From Ficedula albicollis (lineage: Eukaryota; Chordata; Aves; Passeriformes; Muscicapidae), in the NCBI RefSeq assembly GCF_000247815.1, contig NW_004775930.1, positions 459,746 through 523,745 on the forward strand: a stretch of DNA of 64,000 nucleotides, written 5' to 3'. Every line of letters starts with the position of its first letter. The stretch's first letter is position 1. Position numbers and translations under genes: made by a program. Shown here one piece after another: positions 50,902-63,739 of the stretch. The notes under the pieces are model-generated. The model had not been told where the DNA came from and ran no database searches. It worked only from the letters and a program-made list of their open reading frames with translations.

Positions 50902-53599
50902 TAAACTAGTGCATTGGCCAAGAAATCTCAAATTGGAGAACCAAAACCACAACGAGGGTACAAGAGCAGCTCACAGGGAATTCCAGACCTTTTTTCAGAA
51001 AAGTCTGTTGACTGTAGGCAAAATTTACTGATATGCTCCTCCTCTGTTCTTCTACATAAGAGAGAGAGACTGCAAAATACATTCTTTTTTGATTCTTACT
51101 TTTTCAGGAATCCCTAGGAAGATGTAAATCTGACATGGATTGCTATACTTCTGCCTGTGAGACCAGTGAAGAAGACTAGAAGTATATGGCAGCAGTTCGA
51201 ACATCAGCACCTGTAAGCTTGAATGTCCAGCCAAGCCCTAGTTAATTTTGGGGATTGGGAAGCAGATAAAGAGACACAGAACCACATTTGCAGTCACTTC
51301 TGAGTGGAAGCTACGTGGTTTGTAGCTTGGACTCAGGGATAGCATATTGAAGTGCATGGAAAAAAAGCTGTTTATTTTGTTTACAAGGTGGTATTATCTT
51401 GGAATGGGAATGCAGCAATGCTGGAAACAAACTCTAATTTCTTATACCAACCTACTTGCCTTTCTTGAGCTTGTAATACGCAGGTCCAAGATAATGTGGA
51501 CCTGTAATCTTCCACCTTAGTGCCAGTAATGGAATTAGCACCCTATTGTTTGCATTCTAAGTTCTGTTTCTGTTCCAACCAACCCTTTATTTGCACTCAG
51601 AAGCACAACATTTTTTCCAAATATTTCTGAAAAATCTCTTCCCACACTTACAAGCAATACAGTATCCTACCTGTAACTGCATGTAGCATCATTGAAGGAG
51701 AATAAACGGTATTTCTAATAAATGGTAATCTCTAATTCAGCTCTTTGAAACCCAGATTCAGAGGCTGTGTGATATAATAAGCAAGCGCCACCATGATAAG
51801 TTTTTTTTGTAACACAGCTTGCATCCTTCCTCCCAGTGTTCTGAAGAACCACAGACACATTCACTGACCATAGAAAAACTGAGAATCCTGTTGAGCACTA
51901 GTAAATGATACTTCCATCAGTATCAGATATTTGGTCTCCAGAGATAAGAATTTATTTTTTTCCAAGCAGTTTTCACCAGCTGTGAAGGTGATTTCAGAAG
52001 CAAAAAGAAATTCCTGCTGTTGTTCTGGAACACTTACACCTAAAAGGATTAACTCACCATATAGTAACATTCTAACTAGAAACTTGACCCAGAAAATGTC
52101 CAGCACTTTGATTGGGTCCAAGAGACTTCCAGTCTATCTTCTAGCCTTAAAAATTCAACCAGGAATTTATTAATTTGAAGGCTTTTTTTCCTGTACTTGA
52201 ATGCTGTTGGCCATGTAAACCATGGGAATTTTGATTTGCACATAGCCATCTGCAGGTCAGAATACTGAAATGTGAATTTTGGATACACGTGAGAATTGAA
52301 GCTGCTCACTGCTTCGCTCTCTGGTGCCAGGTGCCATTATACTCTGTGGGCATTAAAGTTTCACACACAATGTACAAAATGATTGCACTGATTTACTTAA
52401 ACAATTAGAGAAGACTCCTAGCTATCTTAATGAACTTTCTAGTGTCATTATTACATATGAATAGGAACATCATGACATTCTGAATATGATTTATTTGTGG
52501 TGTCACTACTTCCAGCAAAATTAAAAATGGATATAGAAGTCAAATTTGAATAACCTTAAATCATAGTTTCTGTGTACAGTTACTTCACAAGTAGGATCTA
52601 ATTGATCAGAAAATATTTAAATCAGTAAATCTGCTTGCAGTAGGTACAGTTACTTCACAAGTAAGATCTAATTGATCAGGAAATATTTAAATCAGTAAAT
52701 CTGCTTGCAGTATTTTCAAAAAACACATTTTGGAGAAAATATCCTGATTGTCCAAGCTGAAGTGTGTATAAGACATTATTAGCTCTATGGAGTTTTTGTT
52801 GGAGAGGTTTTAAACATCCTGAATCAGGCAGTTATTTCTGCTGAGAGAAGATGAAATTGAAAATCTGCCTAATTTATTCAGAAAATACTACTGTAATGCA
52901 ATTTTCCTTGTGAAAAACTTTTGAAAGTTTTGGGTTTACTCCAGCACAGAAGAGAAACAAGCTTGAGAAGTTTGTTACAATGAAATGAAATTCTAGCTTT
53001 CTACCAGCTGAAATAACATCATTGTTTTCCAGAAGATTACAAAACTAGACTCAAAATATTTATATAGACAACAATAATTTTTAGAGCTTCCTCTGCCAGG
53101 GCATCTCAAGAGCAATTAATTAAGTCTTGCAATATTCATGAAGATCACACCTGCATACGACAGAAAATACAGAGATTTAATAATTTCCTGACAAACTAGT
53201 AGCCTATCTCCTAACTGTTCTTTAACCTAAACATAATGAACATCATATTCTAGGAGCTAATCACTATCATTAAGCCAATACAAAATACTACTGTTCACAA
53301 AAGAAGTCTCTGCAAGTCTCAGAGGAGTATAAGCCAAAAGGAACCCATATTTAGTAGGTGATTCGCTATCTGTAAGTATGAAAGTTCAAATTAATTCAGT
53401 TTCTTTTTTAAAAAATAAGACAGTTCAGTGAATCATCACCTTTGATGTTTGGTTCAAGGATAAGGAGCACAGGTAGTGTTTTTCTTGGTCATTCCAGTAG
53501 CAAGAAAGAATAACAAAAAGAAATGGCAGACTGATCAGTCCAAAACATGGATACAAGTCTGATGTAACTGGTGTATTTAACATCTGGTCTATCAACATC
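50902..53599. other. Intergenic
   Basis: AT-rich sequence with a 70-bp tandem duplication at 52575-52714. No gene is recognised. Confidence 0.5.
52575..52714. repeat. 70-bp tandem duplication
   Basis: TACAGTTACTTCACAAGTA starts a unit at 52575 and again at 52645. The copies differ by about two G/A changes. Confidence 0.92.
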
Positions 53600-56500
53600 T
53601 GATGGGATGCACCTTTCTCAGAGAGAGAAGAGGGTTCTAGCATAGGAGTTAGTAGCGCTCATTGGTAGAACTTTAAACAAGTTTTGAAGTGGGGAATGGA
53701 CAAAACCAGGCTTGCCCATAGTGAGGAATGATATGACATGCCAAAACTTGGGGAACAGAGTGCTAGAGGCATCCTTCAGTCTGCTCCAGAAGGTGCCAAT
53801 TACAGTGAACCACACTTAAAATGTTTCTACACATACACATGCAGCATAAAGAGAGAGCAAAAAGGAGCGCAAAGCCTTGGTCCAGTCCGAGATATAACAT
53901 TGCTGGCATAGGCCAATCCTAGTGGGATGAGCCCTGTGAGTGTTGTGCCATACTGGATGGTTACAGGATCTTTAGGAGGGATAGGCAGGTGATGTAGGTG
54001 GGTGACATGTTGTGTAATGGAGGACTGGAATGTATGGAGCTTGCAGTTGTCATGGGCACAGCTGAGAGCCTTTGGAAAAGGATTAGGGGACAAACAAATA
54101 ATGTAGATATCAGTGTGAGAATATATGATAGACCTCTTAGCCAAGATGATAATGCCAATGAATAATTCTTCTAGGAGCTAACAGACACTTGTAAATAACT
54201 ATCCTTCTCCTGACAGGGGACTTCAGCTTGCCAGATGCTAACTGGGGAAACCACACAGATGACACAACCACATCCAGAAGATTCCTAAACACCTGAATGA
54301 TTGTTATGGATTGAGTGAGAGCTTTAGACAAGCCCTGACTTAGGATCAGATTTTTGGTAGCAGCTCTAAATCCCTGCACCAAAATCACTCTGATTCACAA
54401 GTTCTTAAGGATGGCCAATCAGGCCATTATAAAATAAGTTATTTACTGAATAGATGGGAGATTAACAGACAAAAGGCCTTAAACAGAGTTACTTCCTAGA
54501 CAGGATAAAACCAAAAGAACTATGAATGGATCACTGAAAACAGTGAATGGCATAAAGGTACCTATATTATAGCTAGCAAAGAAATAGTATAGATTAGAAG
54601 TCAACACCACCAAATTGATGATAGTGATGATAGTGACAACAGTCCTTTCTCTCAGCCCCCAGAAGAATAATCATAAAGTAGGTGTCCCAGCTAAGGGGAG
54701 AAAACTCCACACATTTCAGGGAATGTGCAGAGTTCTGCTTTGTGAAAGTATGGTGTAGCTTTTATAGGTTTTGAAGTGAAGTGTCTGTCAGTCAGAAATT
54801 CCAGCTCATCTTTCCACATCTTCTTCCACAAAAGGATGTTTACTGCTGGAAGCATCAATCACGTGGCACTGAAATAACTCATTACAAGGCAAACTGTCCT
54901 GATTAAGCTACTTCACCAAGGCTCATCTGAGGCTTATGTGAGAGAAAAATGCCCTGAGTTATTGTACAAACAACAGATAAGCTCTACTGTGGCAGGGGCA
55001 GAAGTCCTGCTATAATGACAACTTCATGGTACATGTACTAAAGAAGCTGATCAATACTCCTTGGTATGATGCTTGTTAACAGAGAAGATCTCTTCAGCAA
55101 AAGACTGATTGGTGCTGTCTTGGCCACAGTGACCATAAAGTGATCAAGTTTAAAATCTCTGTTGTCAACTGGAAGTGCCAACAAAACTTCAGCCTTGGAC
55201 AGAGGTGGAGCAGATGTCAGGCTGCTCAGAGTAATAGTGAGAAAGGTCCTGTGTGGAAATAATATGACGGGGTTGTTGGTTAGAAACAGAGACAACATTA
55301 CTCTCAGAGATCCTTGTCACAAAAAGCCTCGTTCATTGTTCCATGTCTCCTTTTATAGGGGCTTCAAATTTCCCATGCTTACACATGTGACTGGTAGAGG
55401 TCTTAACACCACCCAGCTCCCCGGCCATGATACATCTGCATTTAGGGCTGAAAGAGATTGGCTGAGGGTCCCTCAACCAACCCTTGTTCACCCAGGGGCC
55501 TGTCCACTAAACCAGGCTAGCAGAACCAGGTTTCTTACTTACGGCCAAATTATTTGCTCAGCTACAGACCAGCTGTGCTGTGACAGGGAAATTGTTTTGG
55601 AAGATGCTGGGGTCCATCAGTGCTGGTCACCTTATAAGCATGTCCTCTGAAGGGCATAGGAGTTGACCAAGGGAAGCCAGTTGTTGTGATGTCCCTGGAT
55701 TTCAGTAAAGCCTTCAATAGTCTCACCGGATCCTTCCGGACAAAATGTCCAGCTCAGAGCTGGATAACTCCATCATGGAATGGGAGCAGCTGGGTCACAG
55801 GCCAGGCACAAAGGGTTACAGAGAATGGGGTGACATCAGACTGGGGACCTGTCACTGGTGGGGTTCCACAGGGCTCCATCCTCGGCCCTCTGCTCTTCAA
55901 CATCTTCATAAATGACTGGACACAGGACTGGAAGGGACACTGAGCAAGTCTGCAGATGACACTAAACTGGGAGGAGCTGTTGACTCCCTCGAGGGCAGGG
56001 AGGCCCTGCAGAGAGACCTTGACAAGTCAGGGGCTGGGCAACCCCCAACCATATGGAGTTCAACAAGAGAAAGTGCTGGATTCTGCATCTGGGATGGGGC
56101 AACCCTGGATGTATGGACAGACTGGGGAATGGGATGCTGGAGAGCAGTGCCATGGAAAGGCACCTGGGGGTCCTGGTCAGTGGCAAGCTGAACCTGAGTC
56201 AGCAGTGCCCTGGAGCCAGGAGGGCCAGCCCTGTCCTGGGGGCATCAGGGACAGCATCACAGCTGGGCAGGGAGGGGATTGTCCTGCTCTGCTCTGGGCT
56301 GGGGCAGCCTCACCTCCAGTGCTGGGGGCAGTTTGGGCACTGCAATATGAGAGAGGCATTGAACTACCAGAGAGTGTCCAAAGGAGGGTGCAAAGGTGGT
56401 GAAAGGCCTTGAGGGGAAGCTGAGAGAGGAGTGACTGAGGCCTTCCAGTCTGTTCAGCCTGGAGGAGACTGAGGACAGACCTCACTGCAGGTACAACTTC

Positions 56501-56735
56501 AGTGAGAGGGGAAGAGCAGGGACAGGCACTGATCTCTCCTCTGTGGTGACAGGACCTGAGGGAATGGCCTGAAGATGTGGGAGGGGAGGTTCAAGAAGCA
56601 TTTGGACCATGCTCTCAGGCACATGGTATGACTGCTTGGGATGGTCCTATGCAGTGGCAGAAGTTGGACTTGATGGTCCTTGTGGGTCCCTCCCAACTGA
56701 GCATATTCTTTGATTCTCTGAAAATGTTTATATTT
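53600..56735 (+). mobile_element. Long CR1 LINE ORF2 remnant, interrupted
   Basis: CR1 moves by target-primed reverse transcription. This copy keeps endonuclease-region sequence (GDFSLPDANWG encoded near 54217) and reverse transcriptase motifs in 55686-55943: LDFSKAF and [19 protein letters not shown]. The ADDTKL catalytic block follows at 55952 in a different frame, because one base is missing just before it (near 55914-55925). The 3' end is complete (CCTCCCAACTGAGCATATTC at 56690, then TTTGATTCTCTG). About 100 bases of the 3' region are deleted near 56580. A 713-bp insertion occupies 54302-55014. The 5' limit is approximate, and the element is dead. Confidence 0.85.
54302..55014. mobile_element. 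713-bp insertion inside CR1, probably a solo LTR
   Basis: The CR1 endonuclease frame stops at CCTAAACACCTGAATGAT and resumes at ATGACAACTTCATGGTAC. ATGAT (54297-54301) and ATGAC (55015-55019) look like a 5-bp target duplication. The insert begins TGTTATGGATTGAG and ends CTGCTATA, close to the TG...CA form of an LTR. The family is not recognised. Confidence 0.55.
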
Positions 56736-59700
56736 TGTTATAGTACATGTTCATCAACCTTGGGAACAGATTAAGCCTATACAATGGAATTATCTGTGAC
56801 TTTACTTCTCGGTGTTAAAATCTCAAGATGACAGAGCATTTCTCTTCACCAATAAACTAGCAGAGAACAATTAGCATTTGTGTCTCCAGTAAGAGTAGGC
56901 AAGGACAACATGAGCAGGAAGTCTCCATCATCAGTTTAACCATTAGATCACAAACAAGCAGTCAATATGATCACGTGAAAGATCACTCTGTACTAGAGCC
57001 CTCAGAATTCATCATTGCCTAAAAAACTAACCCAAGTATGGCTGAAGTTTAAGAAAAAACCGTATCTATTAAAAGCAAAACACTACAGCAAGCAAGGTTG
57101 TCCAACCCAGGTGCACCCCCCCGCCCTCGTTTCTCTGATCTTAACAGACAATATTTTAAATATTCAGGACTTCAAAACAGCAAGGTTTCAAGAAAGTCAA
57201 GGTCAGGAGACAGTAATTTCCTCATTAAGGGTGCCAGCCATGAGGATGCTTTTCCTTTTCTGCATGATCAGTGTGCTGTGACTTGCTTGCTAAGGGCCTC
57301 CCTCCACTGCTGCTATTTCCTACAACCTCAGGGAAGCAGTTGTGTGGTGCCTACTTCTGCAGCTCTTTGGTATCTTTTGTACACAGAGTAAGTGCCAGCC
57401 ATTCAGGGCCTCATTTTCCATGTCAGCTAACCTAAAATGCTAATATCTGCAATATGAAGGGCATGCATTTTGATATGTGATCATCTCCTTTCTGAACTTA
57501 TGAAACTGATATTTAGGCTATATACTTAATTGCTTAGTCAGGGGTTGAATTCAATGAACCTTCTGAGTCCTTTCCAACTCAGGGTGTTTTATGATACTTT
57601 TCTATGAGTCTGTTATTGTAATCAAGAGATGCACATTTTATTTATTAAATAAGAGACTATTACATCTGAAATGTGGATTAATTATTCTAAAAGCATTGAT
57701 CAATTTGTCAGAAACTTTTAAAAGTAAAACGTAGAGTTTTTGTTGCTGCCCCAGTAAGATTACCTCACATAGCCATAATCTGCTCACTGATACAAATACC
57801 ACATCCCTTTACTTAATTTCAGGAAAACATCTCAGAAGTACTCTAGGCCAAATAGGGACAATAAATGATTTTGAGATGGAAAACTGAAGTGGATTGATTA
57901 GGAGCAATCTTTTACATTTTACACAATAAAAAGATGAACTACATGATTCATGGAGACAATTGGCAAAGCAACTTCTTCTCTCTAATTGCTGCTAGACTAA
58001 TGTAGAACCACACTCCTAAAAAGTAGAGAAATCCATTTACTCAATCATGTAATTTAAGCAGTGAAGAGAAGTAGTAGATTTTTCCATTACCTTTTATATT
58101 AGCTTTGCTACATTCCATCTGTGACCCTTATTTTGAGAGTGCTATGCTCTTTTAAACAATTCTGTAAGCATAATGAAGTCCTACTTGAAAATTTTTCTAA
58201 GTAGACTAAGGACATTTTTAAAAACCCCATAATTAGGGACATAACCAATCTCACTAATTCCTGGTAATCTATTGTAAAACTAAATTATTTGCTAAGAGGT
58301 CTAATAAATTTCCATCTTCAGGAGCAGAAAATAACATTTCCTGTATTTCCTTTGGAACAAAAACTAGATACTATTCTTTCTGACTCCTTACTCTGTGGTT
58401 GTCCTGGGATCACATGCACATTTGTTTTTAGTGTTGGGATTTTGTAACAGGAAATAGAGAGTCCTATTTAAATCATGATAGGATTTCTTTTCTTTCAGAA
58501 CTGTTTTGTGTGATAATAGATAGCTTTCTGTTGCTGGACAGATAGAAAGCATGTCCTTCACTCATTGTATCAGGTCACGTTACACAGAATAATTATCTTT
58601 ATGTTCCACATGTCTCCACTCAGGACCATTTCTATTAATTGCTGGAACTGCATTAAAAAGAATAGCATCAGTAAAAACAGCCCTGGGAGCAAAAGTTGAT
58701 TCTGTGCAATGCTTTTAAGATTTTTTTATTGAAATGAGAACTTGTTTTAAAAGGTAATTTAAAAAATACCCCGACAGAAAATGCAAACATATTTGAACTA
58801 AGTATTCTTCATTATTTCATACTGAAAACAAACAACATCACTCGCAGTGTCATGCTCCCTAGGAAACTGAAATATCTTTATACATTGTTTTCTTCTGATT
58901 GAAAGTATGCAATAAATGCAATGTCTTGTGACACTTTAAATATTTTCTATGTTATAGCAAGACCAAATTAAAGAATTTATTCAGGAATAAGTGCTTGAAC
59001 TCTGCATTACACATACAAAGGCCCCCAAAAATGTGAAAGACTGTTACAACTTTTATGGTAGGATAATTAAGATCTTTACAGAGAAAATAGAAGAACTGAA
59101 AATGCCAGCTTATTTCTTTGAATTGCAGCAGCTCTACTTATAAAACACTAATACAGCTAAGAACATTCTCATTGCACAATGCTCTGTTTTAAAACACCAG
59201 AGAAACCCATAACTTCCTGAAATCTGTATTAATCTTAACTGCAGTAATTCAAAAACAATATTAAATATCAGCTACTTGTCTAAATACTGATTTGAATGCA
59301 TTATTTAGATACCATAAGAGGAAGGCTAGCATAGATACATCAGTATTATAATATTTATGGATATTTCAACAGTACCTAGGGTTTTAAAACAGGTCTCACA
59401 ATTACCTGGTTGGGATGTTAGGGAAAAAGAAAGGAGTTAGTAAATATAAATTTTACAAAGGCACATTGTAATTGACAAATTACATGAATTGCACAGGTTG
59501 CAAACCTAAAATTTGAACAATGCAAAGAAACCCATTTTATATCAGAGATGCCTTCCAATATAATTGCTAAGGGACAGAAGATGGATCAGAAGAAGTTCCT
59601 ACTATAAATAGGACTCCACTGACAAAAAGGGCCTTGGCGATTCTACGTGATAGACACAGAAATTACATAGCTGTGGATAAGCAAAATGGCACATTTGTAG

Positions 59701-60954
59701 GTCATGGTCCACTTTTTTTTTTTTTTTGTTAGGGTAAAATAAAATCTTTCAAATAAATCCACTTTTTGTAGGTCTAACTGCATCCACCCTGGGATAGCTT
59801 TAGGAATATTTCAAATGTTGATATTCTTCAAAAGTAAAGCATTCTGTATTTGGATCCTGAAAAAACTTTACAGCTGCTTATAATTTTATAGTCATGGGAA
59901 AATGCATTTGAAGGGATCGACCTTTTTTATCTTTCTTCTCTCTTATCTCTATGCTCATAGGCACTGCATGTCCTGGCTCACTAACCTTTTCTGCTATACC
60001 ATCAAACTTCTATTTATTTCCATAAAGGGCCTTTCCTGCCTCTTACATCTCCAGCTTTTACTTCCTGGTGTTCTGTCCGGGTACTCAGAAATTCAGGACA
60101 ACTGCGTCCGGACAACAACAACAAAAAAAAAAATTAAAAAAAAATAGTTGTAACTTTTATGCTTCTTTCCCTCTAGTGTCTGCCTTTTCCTTACTTTCTG
60201 TCTTTTGAAAACTCAGTCCTCTCCACTTCATTTGCCCATTTCTCTCTTTCAGAAGTTGAGGTCTGCAGTGCAGGAAAAACTCCTCTCCTCTTTGCTGTTG
60301 TGCTAAGTGCCAGAGTGCTGCTGGTGCCAGTGACAGCACTTATAAAGAAAGTCCTCAGCAGTTATTTCGGTTTAAGAGGCAGCACACATTGTGCAGCCTA
60401 GTTAAAGCAGAGTGCCTTTAAAGGCAGGGGTTGTGTGTGTAAAGTGGATACCAACACAGACCCTACTTTCAGTAGAGTATCTATAATATAGTGTATACCA
60501 GAGTAAGATGGTAGTGCTGCCTCTCTTCCAGCTGTTATGTGGTTACCAGAAATCAAACAAAACCCAGAACCCTTGACTCTGTAGGAAAGTTAGTGTGGAG
60601 AAAAATTTAGAGAGTATGCATCTTCAGGCTTGAATATCAGTAAGTAAACAAAAAACGTAATATTTTTGAGTTCTAATATAAAAGAGTAGTTACACAAGTC
60701 TCCTGCTTCTGGGGATAGAAATACCTGCTCTACTCCTGCTATTGTTTTCCCATTGACTTCTTATTCATCATGTAAAATTCTAGAACAGGAAGGAAACATG
60801 ATGGAAAACTGCTGCATTCTGATAATCTTAATCTTGTAAAACAATCACCCAAAATTGTCTTCAGGATTGTAAACCAAAGAGTATAAAAACAGATTTTTCT
60901 GGACAAAGAATATATTCTACTTGATTTCCTGTATCTCAAAGGGCAGTAAGTTGG
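56736..60954. other. Intergenic
   Basis: About 4.2 kb, with a short CR1 tail at 57541-57606, a T-run near 59713-59727, and an A-rich stretch near 60118-60147. No gene is recognised. Confidence 0.5.
57541..57606 (+). mobile_element. CR1 LINE 3' tail, very short
   Basis: GAGTCCTTTCCAACTCAGGG followed by TTTTATGATACTTTTCTATG resembles the last 60 or so bases of CR1. Confidence 0.55.
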
Positions 60955-61824
60955 AGGCAGCAATAAGTTATGGGTACCCAGCCCCCTGAGGTGAAAGACA
61001 GGGATAGGGAGCAGAATGAACCTCCCACAGTGCAAGGAGAAATGGTCAGTGACTTACTAGATCACTTAGACCCACACAAGTCTGCGTGGCCAGATGGAAT
61101 CCACCTGAGGACACTGAGGGAACTCTTGGAACTGCTGCCTGAGCCATAATCTATCATTTATCATCAGCCCTTTTCAAATGGAGGATCTCAGACGACTGAA
61201 GGTTGGCCAACGTGATGTCCATCTACAGAAGGGTCAGGAGGATCCAGACTACTATGAGCCTGTCAGCCTGACCTTGGTACCAGGGAAGGTCATAGAGCAG
61301 GTCATTCTGAGTATCATCCCACAGCATTTGCAGGACAGCCCAACCAGGAGGGGTTTGTGAAAGGCATGAAGGGCTGAAGCATGTACAGAGAAGGGCAACA
61401 GAGGTGGTGGAGCGTCTGGAACACAAGTCCAGAATTTGAGGAGTGGCTGAGGGAGCTGGGGCTCCTTAGCCTGGAGATAAGGAGGCTTAGGGGAGACCTT
61501 ATCCCTCACTACAACTCCCTGGCAGGAGGGTGCCTCCAGGTGGGGGTTGGCCTCTTCTCCAGGCAATCAGTGAGGTAATGGCCTCAAATTGCTTCAGGAG
61601 AAGTTCAGGTTGGATGTCAGTAAAAATTCCTTCACTGAAGAGGTTGTCAAGCATTGTAATATGTTACCCAAAGAAGTGCTTGAGTCACCATCCTTGGATG
61701 CATTCAAAACATGTAAATGTGGAACTTGGGGACATGTTTTAGTGGTGGACTTGGCGATGCTGGATGAATGGCTGGACCCAATGATCTTAAGGATCTTCTC
61801 CAACTGGAACGAGTCTATGATTTT
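60955..61824 (+). mobile_element. CR1 LINE with internal deletion
   Basis: The left part (GACTTACTAGATCACTTAGA, GGCCAGATGGAATCCACC, GTCAGCCTGACCTTGG) is CR1 ORF2 upstream of the reverse transcriptase active site. Near 61355-61385 it jumps to the 3' part (TACAGAGAAGGGCAACAGAG, GGGGAGACCTTATCCC) and ends at GAGTCTATGATTTT. The catalytic centre is absent. Confidence 0.85.
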
Positions 61825-61867
61825 AAGCAAAGCATTATTGAATATCTCAGGATTAGGATTAAGAGTT

Positions 61868-61995
61868 AGGCATTATAGTTTGGTTTAGGGTGTTACAGTT
61901 TTGTATTATTATTAGGGTTGGTTTATATTTCAGGCATTATAGTGTGGTTTAGGGTGTTACAGCTTTGTATTATTATTAGGGTTGGTTTATATTTC
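61868..61995. repeat. 64-bp tandem duplication
   Basis: AGGCATTATAGTTTGG at 61868 and AGGCATTATAGTGTGG at 61932 start two near-identical 64-base units containing GTATTATTATTAGGG. Confidence 0.92.
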
Positions 61996-62263
61996 CTTGT
62001 ACTATGTTTTAACTATCACCTGCTTAAAGTTCCAAATGAGTGCAGAGACACAGTATAAGACACTTCAGTTTAAAAAAATGCAATTTACAAAAATTACACA
62101 ATTATACAAAAATAGTATGATAATGAACCTTGTACTATGTTTTAACTATCACCTGCTTAAAGTTCCAAATGAACTGTGCAGAGACACAGTATAAGACACT
62201 TCAGTTTAAAAAAATGCAATTTACAAAAATTACACAATTATACAAAAATAGTATGATAATGAA
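61995..62263. repeat. 133/136-bp tandem duplication
   Basis: CCTTGTACTATGTTTTAAC starts units at 61995 and 62128. The copies are alike except for three extra bases in the second (AACTGTGCAGAG against AGTGCAGAG). The open frames repeated here are a result of the duplication. Confidence 0.93.
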
Positions 62264-63009
62264 TTTACAATTAAAGAAGAAAAACCAGAAAGAATATGAG
62301 AAAAGTAGTATGAGCAGTACACACAATGGTAAAGTCAGAAACTGGAAGATAGGATTACATTATTGGTAAGGCTTTTGTGTGATTGAGATACTTGTTCTAA
62401 GCAATATAGCTAGTTCTGTGTATTTAGTTCTCTAACCTCAAAAAAAAGAGGTTAGACTTTCCTCAGACTAGCTCTATCTATCCTCACTGAATTTATCGGT
62501 TATCATAAAGATCTTTCAAACAATAAAATAAGTGCCGCCTCATGTAACTTTGCTACAAATTCCAAATTACTATTAATTAATATTATGATGATTAATGCTA
62601 CCTATAAATGTTCAGTTAGTCTTTTAAATCAGTTTTTGTACTTAGATTAACTTGTGTGGAGATTTTTGTTTGCTGGGTTTTTTTGGTGTTGTTTTTATTG
62701 TTTAATTAAATACTAATGATATAAGGATTATGGCATTAACTTTACTTGTATTAGACTGTGCACATACCAGATTTTTAAAAAACAGATTAACCTGATTAAG
62801 GTTTTTTTGGTAACAGAAAGAGGTAAGAATTTAAGAAAACTAGGAAAAGATCTTATGTCCAAAGAATAGTTTTTCTTTGCACATAAGTGTTGCAGTACCT
62901 GAATCAGAGATGGTAGACAAGAACTAAATTTTAACAACATTTTATATTCACTAAAACCACTAATTATCTGGCATAGCTTGATTATCTCATTTTCTTGATT
63001 TCCAACGAG
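62264..63009. other. Intergenic or intron, nothing recognised
   Basis: AT-rich sequence between the tandem repeats and the candidate exon. It ends in a pyrimidine-rich tract (TCTCATTTTCTTGATTTCC) and the possible acceptor AACGAG. Confidence 0.45.
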
Positions 63010-63084
63010 GAACAATTAAGTGCAAAGATACAAGCTCTGGCTGAGGATGTCCACAAGCCAAAGATTGCTGAAAGAATCCAGGAG
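63010..63084 (+). CDS. Candidate exon 1 of an unidentified gene
   Basis: A 75-base stretch in phase 0 at both ends, following an AG acceptor with a good pyrimidine tract and ending at the donor gtaaaa. It encodes 25 residues beginning EQLSAKIQALAEDVHKPK and continuing IAERIQE, a charged amphipathic-helix pattern much more protein-like than the neighbouring frames. I do not recognise the family. The pattern loosely recalls coiled-coil segments of nucleoporins, but not closely enough to name. Lone chance similarity is possible. Confidence 0.4.
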
Positions 63085-63739
63085 GTAAAACTCTACCCTT
63101 GCCATGCTACCCCTCCATACTTGGTACTAGACATTTTCAGACAAAATACTGGATTACGTGGGTTATTCATATCAATCTTTACAGGCTTCCTTTATTTTTG
63201 GTTATATATTAAAAAGTATAAAAATTTCACGTGATTGCCCTGCTCCTCCACCATAAGTTAATATTTGAATTCTTGTGTATATTTTGCTTTCTATACACTG
63301 GAAGTGTGGAAAACAACATTTTGTGTTTACCATGTAATTTATATACTTTAGTAAAGTATTCTGAGAACTCATTAGGATACGTGGATTAAAAATTCTCATT
63401 CAAAGTCGAATAGTTGTTTAGCAACTTTAAAATTTAATTAGAACCCTTTTGTGCATTTCATTATGAGGTCATTTCATAATTACTCAGTAAACAGGTCCTA
63501 CCTATTTACTAAAGCAGAAATGACAACACATGACAGTGCTGAATTACAATTGCACAGCCGGAGAAGATACTTTGAGAAATAAAGGACAGATAAATGCATT
63601 GTTTAAAACACAACAGGGGAAAAGTCAGCATTGAGAATCCTTCCTCAACCTTCATCCACACTCCCCTTCACTGTTGTAAATAGTGCTACAAAATTTAGCA
63701 CGGTTCTTATTAGAACCAGTTCGTTCTTTACTTTTGCAG

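Noticed and set aside
55956..56412. Overlapping frames of 119-148 codons
   Set aside because: They lie within the 3' part of a CR1 element whose sequence is recognisable and non-functional.
62130..62369. Lys-rich 79-codon frame ending next to a gtaagg donor
   Set aside because: It overlaps a tandem duplication and has a poor acceptor. It is kept only as a remote possibility upstream of the candidate exons.
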